Counted from the first letter of the stretch, positions 1 to 7,650 are shown. The stretch: 16,621 bases of DNA from Actinomycetes bacterium (GCA_023419515.1 JAEZXW010000009.1:1-16621), one strand, 5' to 3'. Numbers and translations are program-made. Notes: generated by a model from the letters alone, not told the origin.

Positions 1-583
1 GATGATTCACCCCGGTGATGCCAAGGATCGCATGATCAATGCCGTACATTTGCTCAAGGAACTCGATGCAGCCCTGCCAAGTAACGAGCGCCCTGAACAC
101 ACCAAGGGTCGAGAGGGCTTTTATCACCTCCTCAACATGAGCGCGAATGTTTCTGAGGGCAGTGCCGAGTACATCATCCGCGATCATGACAACACCTGCT
201 TTGATGAGCGCAAGGCACGTATGCTTGCTGCAGCTGCTGCTATCAATGAGCGTCTGGCTGATCGCCCTAATCCTACGGGCAAACCTTGGATCAGCGTTGA
301 GATTCGCGATGAGTATCGCAACATGCGTGAGGTGGTTGAACAACACCCTGAGCTCATCGTCCATGCTGAAGAGGCATTTAGAGCAATCGGGGTCGAGCCT
401 GTCAGCCTGCCGATTCGTGGTGGCACCGATGGCGCCCAGCTTTCGCTGCGTGGTCTTGCCTGTCCTAACCTCTCAACAGGTGGCATGAACTTCCACAGCG
501 TCCAAGAATGGATTGCGGTAAGCTCACTCGAGCGTATGGTTGACATGCTCACTGAGCTCGTGCAGCTCTTTGCTCGCAAGTAA
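1..583 (+). CDS. pepT: Peptidase T (tripeptide aminopeptidase), C-terminal part
   Basis: This is the 3' part of a gene whose start lies before the window; the first whole codon begins at base 2 and 193 residues remain. PepT is a cytoplasmic M20-family zinc aminopeptidase that removes the N-terminal residue from tripeptides. The fragment opens in the dimerisation domain with the family's HPGDAK segment and continues with EGFYHL (39-43), YIIRD (57-61) and NMRE (107-110). It then returns to the catalytic domain with PIRGGTDGAQLS (137-148) and CPNLSTGGMNFH (154-165). His165 matches the conserved late metal-ligand histidine of PepT. The catalytic His-x-Asp and Glu-Glu motifs would lie upstream and cannot be seen. 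The usual GKHE after that histidine reads SVQE here, so the segment is a little divergent. It stops at TAA 581-583, just before a terminator. Identification rests on collinear family motifs; only completeness is unknown. Confidence 0.93.
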   Translation, partial: MIHPGDAKDRMINAVHLLKELDAALPSNERPEHTKGREGFYHLLNMSANVSEGSAEYIIRDHDNTCFDERKARMLAAAAAINERLADRPNPTGKPWISVEIRDEYRNMREVVEQHPELIVHAEEAFRAIGVEPVSLPIRGGTDGAQLSLRGLACPNLSTGGMNFHSVQEWIAVSSLERMVDMLTELVQLFARK

Positions 584-647
584 CACGTGAGCACTATTGG
601 TTCTGCGGTCGCACAAATAATATGACAGTTTTTAATGTAGTAATTCC

Positions 648-675
648 TGAGCCGCTCTTTGGGCGGCTCATTTTA
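648..675 (+). terminator. Rho-independent terminator after pepT
   Basis: An 8-bp perfect stem, TGAGCCGC (648-655) with GCGGCTCA (663-670), has a 7-nt loop and is followed by TTTTAT. It lies 65 bases past the pepT stop. The opposite strand has no T-run after the hairpin, so it serves the + strand best, although the convergent ABC operon also ends near here. Confidence 0.8.
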
Positions 676-700
676 TGCGCAACAGCGCTCATACGCTTTG

Positions 701-1564
701 TTATCCGCGGGTAGTTTGAAAACCAGAAAACTCTTGATCGAGGCGCTGGGCAATACTGACTCGTCGCCCAGCTCGCTCGATATTCTCAATAATGATGGAG
801 GTCTGGTAGAGCTCGCTCAGGCGCTCTTCGGTCACGAGCTTTTCTACCGATCCATGCTCACAGCGGCCATCTGCCCCCACCATAATCACGCTGCCACCCA
901 GCATCAGCGCCTGCTCGGGGGAATGTGTTGTCATCACCACACCAAAGCCAGCCTTGTTAAGGGTCTCAATGATACTCATCACGCGCATCTGATTGGCGGC
1001 ATCAAGCGCGCTTGTCGGTTCGTCAAACATAATGAGACCCGCATGCTGTACAAGCAACCGAGCAATCGAAACCATCTGCAGCTCTCCACCCGAAAGCGCG
1101 CGAATTGAGATCGCAGCATAAGGATCAAGCTGTGTAAGCTCAAGCACCGATTCAACGATTTGATAATCACGCTTTGATGGGCGTTCGATCAGCCCGAGAT
1201 GCGAGGCGCGTCCCAAGAGCAAGTATTCAAAGACCGTATAGTCATAAGTACTCGACGCCATCTGAGGCACGTAGGCAATTCGCCTCGCTACTCGCTTGGC
1301 GCTCAGCGAAAAGATCTCCTCACCATCGAGCAATACCTTACCAGCCACCGGCCTGATCAGCCCTGCCATGCAATTCATGAGGGTAGATTTACCCGCGCCG
1401 TTTGGTCCTAAAATGCAAACCAACTCACCAGGACTGATCGTAAGTGAAACATCCTTGAAAATGTCTCGCCCGCCCTTGTGATAGCGATGTGTGAGGCCCA
1501 TCAGCTCAAGACTGGCTGCGTGCTCTGGCGGATAGATAGTGTCCGAGAAAATCGTTGGACTCAT
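701..1564 (-). CDS. ABC transporter ATP-binding protein, FecE/FepC/BtuD type
   Basis: This is the 287-residue cytoplasmic ATPase of a metal-chelate (siderophore, haem or cobalamin type) importer. All nucleotide-binding motifs are present in order: Walker A GPNGAGKST (53-61), Q-loop Gln101, signature LSGGE (157-161), Walker B LIMFDEP (177-183), D-loop SALD (185-188) and switch His214. The first 18 or so residues precede the usual start of the domain. The start ATG (1562-1564) overlaps the stop of the upstream permease in an ATGA arrangement, which indicates translational coupling and supports this start. The closest-looking family is the FecE group that partners FecCD permeases. The chelate cannot be told from sequence, and no binding protein is encoded next to it. 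After the stop (701-703) the only hairpin nearby is the pepT terminator. Confidence 0.92.
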   Translation of the reverse strand: MSPTIFSDTIYPPEHAASLELMGLTHRYHKGGRDIFKDVSLTISPGELVCILGPNGAGKSTLMNCMAGLIRPVAGKVLLDGEEIFSLSAKRVARRIAYVPQMASSTYDYTVFEYLLLGRASHLGLIERPSKRDYQIVESVLELTQLDPYAAISIRALSGGELQMVSIARLLVQHAGLIMFDEPTSALDAANQMRVMSIIETLNKAGFGVVMTTHSPEQALMLGGSVIMVGADGRCEHGSVEKLVTEERLSELYQTSIIIENIERAGRRVSIAQRLDQEFSGFQTTRG

Positions 1565-2604
1565 TCGCGCACCCCACTCCGCTGCTTAATGAGTACCCAG
1601 GCAAAAAGCGGGGTTCCCACAAAACCGGTGAGGATGCTGAGTGGGATTTCTCCTCCTGAAAGAGTGCGCGCAAGGGTATCGATAATGAGCATAAAGAGCG
1701 CTCCTGCGATAAGCGACAGCGGCATCACCTTAGCGTTATCGGCGCCACACACAAGGCGCACTAAGTGCGGGATCACAAGACCAATCCACCCGATAGTGCC
1801 CGCCAAGCAAACAGCGCATGCGGTGATAAGCGTCGCAAAGATGATAAGCAACCCTCGTTCGAGTTTGACGTGAGCGCCTAATGAACGAGCCTCAGCATCG
1901 TTGAGCGAAAGTAGATTGATACGCCACGATAGAGCGATAAGTCCCGTGGCACAGATCAAAGCAAGCGGCAAGAGGTAGATGACGTCTGACCACTGCGTCG
2001 AAGAAAGAGAGCCGAGCATCCAGTAGGTGATCTCAGGAAGCTGGGTCTCTGGATCGGCAACGTACTTCATAAGGCCGATAAGCGCGTTGAAAAACCCTGC
2101 AGTGATGATGCCCGAAAGCACGAGCATCAAAACATTGTTGCGCCTTGCAAGGGCTGGAATCGTGAGCGTAAGTCCAACCGCCAGTATTCCGCCTGCAAAG
2201 GCAAACGCCTGCATCAAGACAGCACCAAGCCCAAACACAATCGCTGTTGCTGCGCCAACGCACGCGCCACTAGAAACACCAAGAATGTCCGGAGCCACCA
2301 GGGGGTTACGAAAGACCCCTTGATAGGCAGCACCCGCAAGTGAAAGCGCTCCACCCACAACGATTGCCGCAACCACACGCGGGAATCGAAGTTCAAGGAC
2401 AACTGCCTCCTGCGAGGCCGTCCATGTTTGGGTGATCGGCATCACTTTGGATGCGAAAATACGCACGACATCCATCGGGCTGATTGCTAAACGCCCTGCA
2501 CAAAACGCCAACAAGATGCATCCAAAAAGCAGGATGCATCCCGTCAGCAACAAGAAGATAAAACGTGAATGAGTCGGTCGCGCGCTCGGCGTGGATGAAG
2601 TCAA
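1561..2604 (-). CDS. FecCD-family ABC transporter permease
   Basis: This 347-residue polytopic inner-membrane permease belongs to the BtuC/FecCD family and moves iron-siderophore, haem or cobalamin across the membrane. Family signatures seen are LRFPR (72-76), GAAYQGVFRNPL (91-102) followed by a P-x-x-LG-x-x-x-GA segment, GTIGWIGLVIPHLVR (269-283) and the C-terminal GEIPLSILTGFVG (318-330). About ten hydrophobic segments are evident, the first at roughly residues 14-37. It is coupled to the ATPase gene by a 4-base overlap. The start is uncertain: the first in-frame candidate after the upstream stop (TAA read from 2637-2635) is TTG at 2602-2604, with no convincing Shine-Dalgarno, and the first in-frame Met (residue 44) lies beyond the first membrane helix. 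No substrate-binding protein gene adjoins the pair. Confidence 0.9.
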   Translation of the reverse strand: MTSSTPSARPTHSRFIFLLLTGCILLFGCILLAFCAGRLAISPMDVVRIFASKVMPITQTWTASQEAVVLELRFPRVVAAIVVGGALSLAGAAYQGVFRNPLVAPDILGVSSGACVGAATAIVFGLGAVLMQAFAFAGGILAVGLTLTIPALARRNNVLMLVLSGIITAGFFNALIGLMKYVADPETQLPEITYWMLGSLSSTQWSDVIYLLPLALICATGLIALSWRINLLSLNDAEARSLGAHVKLERGLLIIFATLITACAVCLAGTIGWIGLVIPHLVRLVCGADNAKVMPLSLIAGALFMLIIDTLARTLSGGEIPLSILTGFVGTPLFAWVLIKQRSGVRE

Positions 2605-2634
2605 GCTCGTGCACCAATCAGATGGATGGGATCG

Positions 2635-2763
2635 TTAGATTGCAGGGTCGCTCACATCAATATGCAAAGTCGTCAGAGCCAGCTGCAAGGCCTGCTGAAA
2701 CGTACGCGGCCTGACATAAAGACAAGCACCTGCAGCAGGCAACCGCTGGAAATTTTTTACGCC
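2635..2763 (-). other. Short open stretch upstream of the permease, possible gene remnant
   Basis: Between the stress-protein stop and the permease is a 42-codon frame open from just after a TGA (2764-2766) to TAA (2635-2637). It ends 10 codons before the permease TTG in the same frame. The translation ends FQQALQLALTTLHIDVSDP and then AI. I recognise no family. There is no ATG and no ribosome-binding site; the only start would be TTG. An open frame of this length is common by chance, so this is a note, not a gene call. A decayed 3' end of a former operon gene, such as a binding protein, is one possible reading. Confidence 0.15.
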
Positions 2764-3203
2764 TCAGGCTTTTGCTTGACGATCAAGACGTCGCACGAAG
2801 CCTGGTGAACGAGGTAGTTTGAAACACTTCCCACCAGTGCATACTGCACACGCGAAAGACCGCGATCACCGCAAACCACAAGATCGGGCTCGATCGGTAA
2901 GATCATGTCCTCAAGAATCGTCTGGCGCACTGAGCCATACTTCACGATAGGCTCAACACGTTCGACACCAGCATTACGAGCCTCGGTCACAAGGCCGCTC
3001 AACTGCTCTTTTGCATAATCAATGACCTCGGTCACAAGATCTGCATCGTAGGTCGACGCAAGGTCGTACTTGGACATGTCAACAACCTGACCAAGGTACA
3101 GCGCCGCATCATTTGCTCGTGCAATTTCGAGCGCACGGTGAAAAATACCGACCTGCGCCTCGGTGCCATCCAATGCAACAAATACCTTGTTATAGCGCTT
3201 CAT
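2757..3203 (-). CDS. Universal stress protein (UspA family, ATP-binding type)
   Basis: This 148-residue single-domain cytoplasmic Usp protein has the usual family length (140-160). The N-terminal strand KVFVALDGTE (6-15) carries the conserved Asp12 that contacts adenine. The C-terminal nucleotide loop fits G-2x-G-9x-G-S exactly: Gly112, Gly115, Gly125 and Ser126, in GDRGLSRVQYALVGS. This matches the ATP-binding MJ0577-like class rather than the non-binding UspA class. Usp proteins bind ATP and support survival under starvation or respiratory stress; the specific role cannot be predicted. The ATG (3201-3203) follows a GAGG a few bases upstream. It appears to be monocistronic, with a candidate promoter at 3249-3254 and no clear terminator before the permease gene 152 bases downstream, so read-through into that operon is possible. 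Confidence 0.92.
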   Translation of the reverse strand: MKRYNKVFVALDGTEAQVGIFHRALEIARANDAALYLGQVVDMSKYDLASTYDADLVTEVIDYAKEQLSGLVTEARNAGVERVEPIVKYGSVRQTILEDMILPIEPDLVVCGDRGLSRVQYALVGSVSNYLVHQASCDVLIVKQKPEA

Positions 3204-3248
3204 GATCGCCTCAGGCTCCCTTCGAGCATGACAGTAAATCTTGTCTCT

Positions 3249-3254
3249 AGTATA
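3249..3254 (-). promoter_or_regulatory. Candidate -10 element for the stress-protein gene
   Basis: On the minus strand the bases read TATACT, five of six matches to TATAAT, 45 bases before the ATG. No good -35 is seen at 17 +/- 1 bases, so the promoter may depend on another factor or be elsewhere. Confidence 0.35.
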
Positions 3255-3327
3255 CCTCTTGCACCTAAAGTCTTGAGCGATGAAACCGCGCCCGGACAGC
3301 CGCGCCCGAGCACCGCACTTGCCCCAT

Positions 3328-3364
3328 ACAAAACGAGCCGAGAAGCGCTCAGTCTTCTCGGCTC
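3328..3364 (-). terminator. Rho-independent terminator of cydAB
   Basis: An 11-bp perfect inverted repeat, GAGCCGAGAAG (3335-3345) with CTTCTCGGCTC (3354-3364), has an 8-nt loop. On the minus strand it is followed by GTTTTGTATG. It lies about 75 bases past the cydB stop and separates cydAB from the stress-protein gene. Confidence 0.8.
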
Positions 3365-3440
3365 ATTATAAATCGCATCAGTGATGAGACCCAAACGCTC
3401 TTAAACGAGCATAAGTCTCAATATCACTCATCGACAGGGC

Positions 3441-4541
3441 TTAGTAGCCACCCTTGAACTCATCGTGGCTGATACGTCCCCAGAATACACGGTAGACGAT
3501 CACGTGATAAGCAAGAACCAATGGCACGCCAATCACCGCGATGATAGTCATAGCGATCAGGGCATTATCGCTTGAAGCAAATGGAGCGGCAGCCATGATC
3601 GAAACGCCTGAGTTTGCAGCAACCAATGGGGTCAATGCAGGATCACCAGCAGGAACGATCGCTGGGAAGAGCGATACGCAGGTCATCGCAATGAGCATTG
3701 CTACAAAGACAGAACCAGCAACGAATGACAGGCCGTCCTTCTTCTGGTTAGCCAGAACAATAGCGGCAATCAGGCCAACGAGGGCAAGCGCGCCAAAGAC
3801 GTAACGCAAGACTGCAGGAACGCCCTCGACAAAGCCACCAGCCTGAACCAGCGCTGGGCGAGCAAAGATCCAGAAGACCACCGAAGCCACGATAGCAAGA
3901 ACGAGGCAAGCGATCTGAGAAACCTTGCGGACAGCAACAGCACGGTCATGCAGCGCGCCGTGGTGAACCTTAGCAGCAAGCCAGCCCGAACCCTGCAAGA
4001 GCGCCATTGCCAAAGCAAGCACGCCGCAGATCAGTGGGAAGACACCCAAAAGCTGGACAAAGCGTGCTGGGAACTCACCAGCAACGTCGCCGTTTGGCAG
4101 CAATGGAACCGTTTGGAGAAGGTTGCCCATTGCTGCACCCATCAGGATTGGTGGGATGGCTGAACCCAGGAAGAAAGCGATATCCCAGAAGCCATGCCAC
4201 GTGCCAGAGCGGGCAAAGTGGATTGCGGTTGCACGCAGGATGAGCGCGAACAACACGAGCATGATTGCCAAGTAGAAACCTGAGAAGGTCGTTGCATAAG
4301 CTGGCGGAAATGCAGCGAAGGTTGCGCCACCAGTCGTGAGCAGCCACACCTCGTTACCATCCCAGAAAGGGCCGACAACGTTACGCATGACTTGCTTCTC
4401 CTCCTCGGTCTTACCGAGGAACGGATAGAGGGCGCCGACACCGAGATCAAAACCGTCGAGTACGTAATACGCGACCATGCAGACCGCGATCAGCAAGAAC
4501 CAAATGATCTGCCAGATATTAGGAGCAGCAACTTCGATCAC
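3441..4541 (-). CDS. cydB: Cytochrome bd ubiquinol/menaquinol oxidase subunit II
   Basis: CydB is the haem-free second subunit of cytochrome bd, which stabilises CydA and supplies the proton path in the inner membrane. The product has 366 residues, close to the 379 of E. coli. Conserved elements are LDGFDLGVG (28-36), VVGPFWDGNEVWLL (55-68, including Asp61, equivalent to E. coli Asp58), the PPxYxxxFSGFY stretch (79-90), and the SxxPPxLxGxxxGNLLQ region near 127-143. Multiple hydrophobic helices span the protein. The start codon is GTG (4539-4541), two bases after the cydA TAA, with a GGTGAG at the end of cydA as ribosome-binding site; the two genes are clearly translated as one unit. It ends at TAA 3441-3443, followed by the terminator at 3328-3364. 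The assembly ABC transporter genes cydDC are not next to it and must be elsewhere if present. Confidence 0.96.
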   Translation of the reverse strand: MIEVAAPNIWQIIWFLLIAVCMVAYYVLDGFDLGVGALYPFLGKTEEEKQVMRNVVGPFWDGNEVWLLTTGGATFAAFPPAYATTFSGFYLAIMLVLFALILRATAIHFARSGTWHGFWDIAFFLGSAIPPILMGAAMGNLLQTVPLLPNGDVAGEFPARFVQLLGVFPLICGVLALAMALLQGSGWLAAKVHHGALHDRAVAVRKVSQIACLVLAIVASVVFWIFARPALVQAGGFVEGVPAVLRYVFGALALVGLIAAIVLANQKKDGLSFVAGSVFVAMLIAMTCVSLFPAIVPAGDPALTPLVAANSGVSIMAAAPFASSDNALIAMTIIAVIGVPLVLAYHVIVYRVFWGRISHDEFKGGY

Positions 4542-4543
4542 GA

Positions 4544-5923
4544 TTACTCACCACCCTTGCTATCAGCAGTCTCATCCTCAACAACTGGGCCGGTCTTGAT
4601 ATAACCAAGAACAGCGCGCAACCAGGTGATGAAGACAATGAGGTACAGGACAAAGAAGATCGCAATGGTGATCAGGATCTCACCAGCAGAGAGCGAGAAG
4701 CTGATTGCGTCTTTAACCTTAAGGATGTCCTGAACGATCCAAGGCTGGCGACCAACCTCAGCCGTTGCCCAACCCATCTGGATAGCGATGAATGGGAAGA
4801 TCGGCGAGATCATGAAAAGCATGGAAACCCACTTTGGCAGGTTTGCCTTCTCGTTCATCTTGAGACGCTTGAATGATGCCCAAGCAGCGAGGATCACGAT
4901 CAGAACGATTGGTGCATACATGGCAACCATCAGGTGGTATGCCTGAAAGACGAAGTTCACAGGAAGCTCTGCGACGTCCTCTTCTGGAAATGCGTCAAGA
5001 CCCTTGACGGAGTGATTGAAGTCCTGAGCGATGAGGTATGAGGTACCTCCCTCAAAACCGAGACCCTTCACTTCCTTAGCTTGGGTATCAACGTAACCAA
5101 AGAGCCAGAGCGCTGCTGGGCCATCTTCGTACTGACCCTCCATTGCTGCGAGTTTCATTGGCTGATGCTCAGCAACAACAACTGCCTGATAGTGAGCGCT
5201 TGGGAGCATGATGATCGTCGTCACGATAGCAACCAGAGTTGCGATACGAACCGTGCTCTTGGCGAAGTGCTCATCGCGACCCTTATAGAGGTAGTAACCA
5301 CTGATAGCAAGGGCGACGAAGGCACCGAGAATCAAGAGTGCATCAACCGTGTGCAGATAACGAGCTGCAGTTGATGGGTTAAATGCAGCCGCGAAGAAGT
5401 CAGTCAGTACCGCCTTCTTGCCATAAGCCGAGTCCACAATCTCATAGCCGGCTGGAGTCTGCATCCAGGAGTTAGCAATCAAGATCCACAGTGCAGACAA
5501 ACATGAGCCGAACCAAACCAGCCATGCCGACACCATATAGAACTTGCGCGACACGCGCTCGCGGCCAAAGATCAGCACTCCCAAAAATACTGACTCCAAG
5601 AAGAATGCAAACAATGCCTCAGCTGCAAGCGGAGCACCAAAGATGTCACCCATGAAGCGAGAATACTCAGCCCAGTTTGCGCCAAAGGCAAACTCCATGG
5701 TGATGCCCGTTGCGACACCAACAGCAAACGTTGCAGTAAAGATCTTGAGCCACATCTTAGTAGCTGCACGATCCTTTGGATTTCCCGTCTTATAGTAGCG
5801 CGTCTCTGCGAGCGCCATAATAAGACCGAGACCGATGGAGAGTGGAACAAACAGGAAGTGGTAAATGACCGTAAACGCAAACTGGAAGCGCGACAAAGCC
5901 ACCACATCTGTAAAGAAATCCAC
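4544..5923 (-). CDS. cydA: Cytochrome bd oxidase subunit I, short Q-loop type
   Basis: CydA carries haems b558, b595 and d, oxidises quinol and reduces oxygen to water with high oxygen affinity, without proton pumping. The 459-residue product shows the axial ligands: His22 in YHFLFVPL, His191 in ARYLHTV, and Met332 in FQAYHLMVAMY. Glu110 lies in FFLESVFLG. The quinol loop contains HQPMKLAAMEG (253-263) with Lys257 and Glu262, matching E. coli Lys252 and Glu257. GRQPW is at 391-395 and GEIL at about 417. It is some 60 residues shorter than E. coli CydA because the Q-loop insertion is absent, which places it in the short (CydA-S) class typical of Gram-positives. The start is GTG (5921-5923) behind a strong purine-rich AGGGGAGGGAGAG. 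It is the first gene of the cydAB operon. Confidence 0.96.
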   Translation of the reverse strand: MDFFTDVVALSRFQFAFTVIYHFLFVPLSIGLGLIMALAETRYYKTGNPKDRAATKMWLKIFTATFAVGVATGITMEFAFGANWAEYSRFMGDIFGAPLAAEALFAFFLESVFLGVLIFGRERVSRKFYMVSAWLVWFGSCLSALWILIANSWMQTPAGYEIVDSAYGKKAVLTDFFAAAFNPSTAARYLHTVDALLILGAFVALAISGYYLYKGRDEHFAKSTVRIATLVAIVTTIIMLPSAHYQAVVVAEHQPMKLAAMEGQYEDGPAALWLFGYVDTQAKEVKGLGFEGGTSYLIAQDFNHSVKGLDAFPEEDVAELPVNFVFQAYHLMVAMYAPIVLIVILAAWASFKRLKMNEKANLPKWVSMLFMISPIFPFIAIQMGWATAEVGRQPWIVQDILKVKDAISFSLSAGEILITIAIFFVLYLIVFITWLRAVLGYIKTGPVVEDETADSKGGE

Positions 5924-6004
5924 GACTCTCCCTCCCCTCTGTTCATAGCGAACACATCGTATAGGCGCCTGGACTTATTACCTCACGCCCGAGCGATTTG
6001 CAAT

Positions 6005-6025
6005 CTTGTGTCGTGACCTCGCAAG
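6005..6025. promoter_or_regulatory. Imperfect dyad upstream of cydA
   Basis: CTTGTG (6005-6010) and CGCAAG (6020-6025) form a 5-of-6 inverted repeat with a 9-base spacer, about 80-100 bases before the cydA start. It loosely recalls redox-regulator sites (Rex: TTGTGA-type arms) but is a poor match to the consensus. Support is weak. Confidence 0.2.
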
Positions 6026-6040
6026 ACCGCATCACGCTAA

Positions 6041-6066
6041 TTGATATTGTTTTAGTATCATATCAA
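6041..6066 (-). promoter_or_regulatory. Candidate cydAB promoter with overlapping dyad operator
   Basis: TTGATAT (6041-6047) and ATATCAA (6060-6066) form a perfect 7-bp inverted repeat with a 12-base spacer. On the minus strand, TGATATGAT (6065-6057) looks like an extended -10 (TGn-TATGAT) lying inside one arm; the -35 is poor. A repressor bound to the dyad would cover the -10. The regulator is unknown. Transcripts would have a leader of about 125 bases. Confidence 0.4.
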
Positions 6067-6096
6067 CATATCTTCATGTTTTCTACACGTTTTGCC

Positions 6097-6121
6097 AAAA
6101 GATCGGCTGGCGATCTTTTTT
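6097..6121 (-). terminator. Rho-independent terminator of the hexose-phosphate mutase gene
   Basis: AAAAGATCG (6097-6105) pairs with CGATCTTTT (6111-6119) across a 5-base loop (GCTGG). The stem ends in T-tracts on both strands, so it can work in both directions. It lies 15 bases past the mutase stop and insulates that gene from cydAB. Confidence 0.75.
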
Positions 6122-6135
6122 CGTAACGCTCGACA

Positions 6136-7548
6136 CTAGACGGCTTTTCCTTCAGCAAAAGCACGGCCAAAATCTAATAACGCATCACGCGCCTCGCAAG
6201 TGGGCGCTTCTGCATAGACACGCAGCAGAGGCTCGGTGCCACTAGCGCGCATAAGAAGCCAAGAATCATCCTCAAACTCAAGGCGCAAGCCGTCCTCGTG
6301 ATCAATAACACACGGCACCTTGCCAAGCACCTCTTGAGGTGCATAGGTCGGCAGCGCTGCACGAACCTCGGCAATGCGCTCTTCAGAAAGCGCAAGATCG
6401 TGGCGGTGATAGTAAAGCGGGCCGACCGCCTCTTGCAGCTCAGCCACAAGTTCTTTGAGACCCTTGCCACGATCTGCCATAAGTTCACAGAGCATGAGGT
6501 CGCAATACAGGCCATCGCGCTCCATGACGTGCGCGGGAATACCGATGCCGCCGGACTCCTCACCACCAAGCAAGACGTCGCCCTCGAGCATCTCTTGATA
6601 GATCCACTTAAAGCCGACGGGACGCACCGTAAAATCAAGGCCAAAACGCTCAGCCTGGCGCTGCACGAGCTTGGAGTAGCTCTTGGTCACCACAACACGG
6701 CTGCCTGTCACACCCTTTTTGCTGAGGTGGTCGATGAGCAAGCACAGGATGTGGTGCGGAGAGACAAACTTACCGTCTTCATCAACTGCGCCAATGCGAT
6801 CGGCGTCACCGTCGTTGACCAGGCCTGCACGAGCACCAAGCTCACGAACGACGGCTGAACACTCATCCGTCCACGGACGAATAGGCTCAGGATGAAGCCC
6901 GTTAAAGTCACTCACATCCTCGTTGTGGATCTCTTTAACATCAAGACCAAGCGAGGCGAAAAGCTCATTCATATAACCACGTGAGGCGCCATACATAGGA
7001 TCATGAACGATCTTCAAGCCAGCCTGAGCGATGAGATCAGCATCGACGTCATCGGCAAGACATGAAAGATATGGCTTGACGAGATCGCGCTTTTCGATGG
7101 CGTATTCCTGCGCAAGCTGGGGGGCATGATCAGGCAAAATCTCCTCAATCTTATTGGTAAAAGCAGCTGGAGAAGCACCGCCATCTTGCATCCTGACCTT
7201 AATGCCGAGGTAATCTCCGGGATTATGGCTCGCCGTGAGCATCAGGCCGCCGACTGCCTCAGGATCATTGCCAACCGTCCAGCACAGACACGGTGTTGGG
7301 CAATAACGCTCTGCCAAAACCACATGCATGCCGTGAGCCGCTACATGCTGAGCTGCCGTGAGCGCAAAACTCGCTGCATCACGCCGAGTGTCATAGCCAA
7401 TGTAGATCGTCTTGCCAAAATGTTCCTTGGCAACCAGGCTGCCGTAAGCATCGGCAACGCGTCCCACGTTTTCGTGCGTAAATGCATCATCAAAGCGAGA
7501 GCGCCATCCATCAGTACCAAAATGAATCTCAGCTGGCATCTCAACCAT
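6136..7548 (-). CDS. Phosphoglucomutase/phosphomannomutase family protein
   Basis: This is a 470-residue alpha-D-phosphohexomutase that shifts phosphate between C1 and C6 of hexose phosphates through a phosphoserine. All four domains are visible. Domain 1 has HFGTDGWRSRF (9-19) and the catalytic TASHNPG (105-111) with Ser107. Domain 2 has the metal loop DGDADR (246-251). Domain 3 has the sugar loop GGEESGG (328-334). Domain 4 has the phosphate loop RASGTEPLLRVY near the end. GEESGG, rather than the GEQSGH of GlmM, argues against phosphoglucosamine mutase; glucose and/or mannose phosphate are the likely substrates. The start is ATG at 7546-7548; the ATG at residue 4 is an alternative. It is divergent from a ManC-like gene, which fits a GDP-mannose theme without proving it. 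It ends at TAG 6136-6138 before its own terminator. Confidence 0.92.
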   Translation of the reverse strand: MVEMPAEIHFGTDGWRSRFDDAFTHENVGRVADAYGSLVAKEHFGKTIYIGYDTRRDAASFALTAAQHVAAHGMHVVLAERYCPTPCLCWTVGNDPEAVGGLMLTASHNPGDYLGIKVRMQDGGASPAAFTNKIEEILPDHAPQLAQEYAIEKRDLVKPYLSCLADDVDADLIAQAGLKIVHDPMYGASRGYMNELFASLGLDVKEIHNEDVSDFNGLHPEPIRPWTDECSAVVRELGARAGLVNDGDADRIGAVDEDGKFVSPHHILCLLIDHLSKKGVTGSRVVVTKSYSKLVQRQAERFGLDFTVRPVGFKWIYQEMLEGDVLLGGEESGGIGIPAHVMERDGLYCDLMLCELMADRGKGLKELVAELQEAVGPLYYHRHDLALSEERIAEVRAALPTYAPQEVLGKVPCVIDHEDGLRLEFEDDSWLLMRASGTEPLLRVYAEAPTCEARDALLDFGRAFAEGKAV

Positions 7549-7589
7549 CCTATCTCGTGCACGTGAGCGTACATTTTGTGCGAATACGT

Positions 7590-7604
7590 CCTAAATATTG
7601 TAGG
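7590..7604. promoter_or_regulatory. Near-palindrome in the divergent mutase/ManC-like spacer
   Basis: The 111-base spacer between the two divergent starts contains a 15-base near-palindrome with arms CCTA (7590-7593) and TAGG (7601-7604) around an AT core. On the minus strand TACAAT inside it (7602-7597) resembles a -10 for the mutase gene. It could be a shared operator, but it is short and imperfect. Confidence 0.2.
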
Positions 7605-7644
7605 CATTTATCACGGCAGGTGGTACCGTAACGCAAGAGAAATT

Positions 7645-7650
7645 AAGGAG
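7645..7650 (+). promoter_or_regulatory. Ribosome-binding site fixing the ManC-like start
   Basis: AAGGAG lies 9 bases before the ATG at 7660. The open frame extends upstream to an ATG at 7576, but that ATG has no such site and the extra 28 residues do not resemble the family, so 7660 is chosen. Confidence 0.75.

Noticed and set aside
2526..2554. Lipobox-like LLLTGC in the first permease, suggesting a lipoprotein.
   Set aside because: It lies within the first transmembrane helix of a polytopic FecCD permease, and the hydrophobic stretch continues past the Cys.
6298..6858. A 186-codon open frame on the + strand opposite the mutase gene.
   Set aside because: It lies fully inside a gene with strong family motifs on the other strand, has no ribosome-binding site of note, and its translation shows no known domain.
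7611..7636. GGTGGTACCG before the ManC-like gene resembles the T-box antiterminator core.
   Set aside because: The gene is not an amino-acid or aminoacyl-tRNA gene, there is no room for a specifier stem without running into the divergent gene, and no terminator/antiterminator pair follows. GGTACC is a palindrome that occurs by chance.
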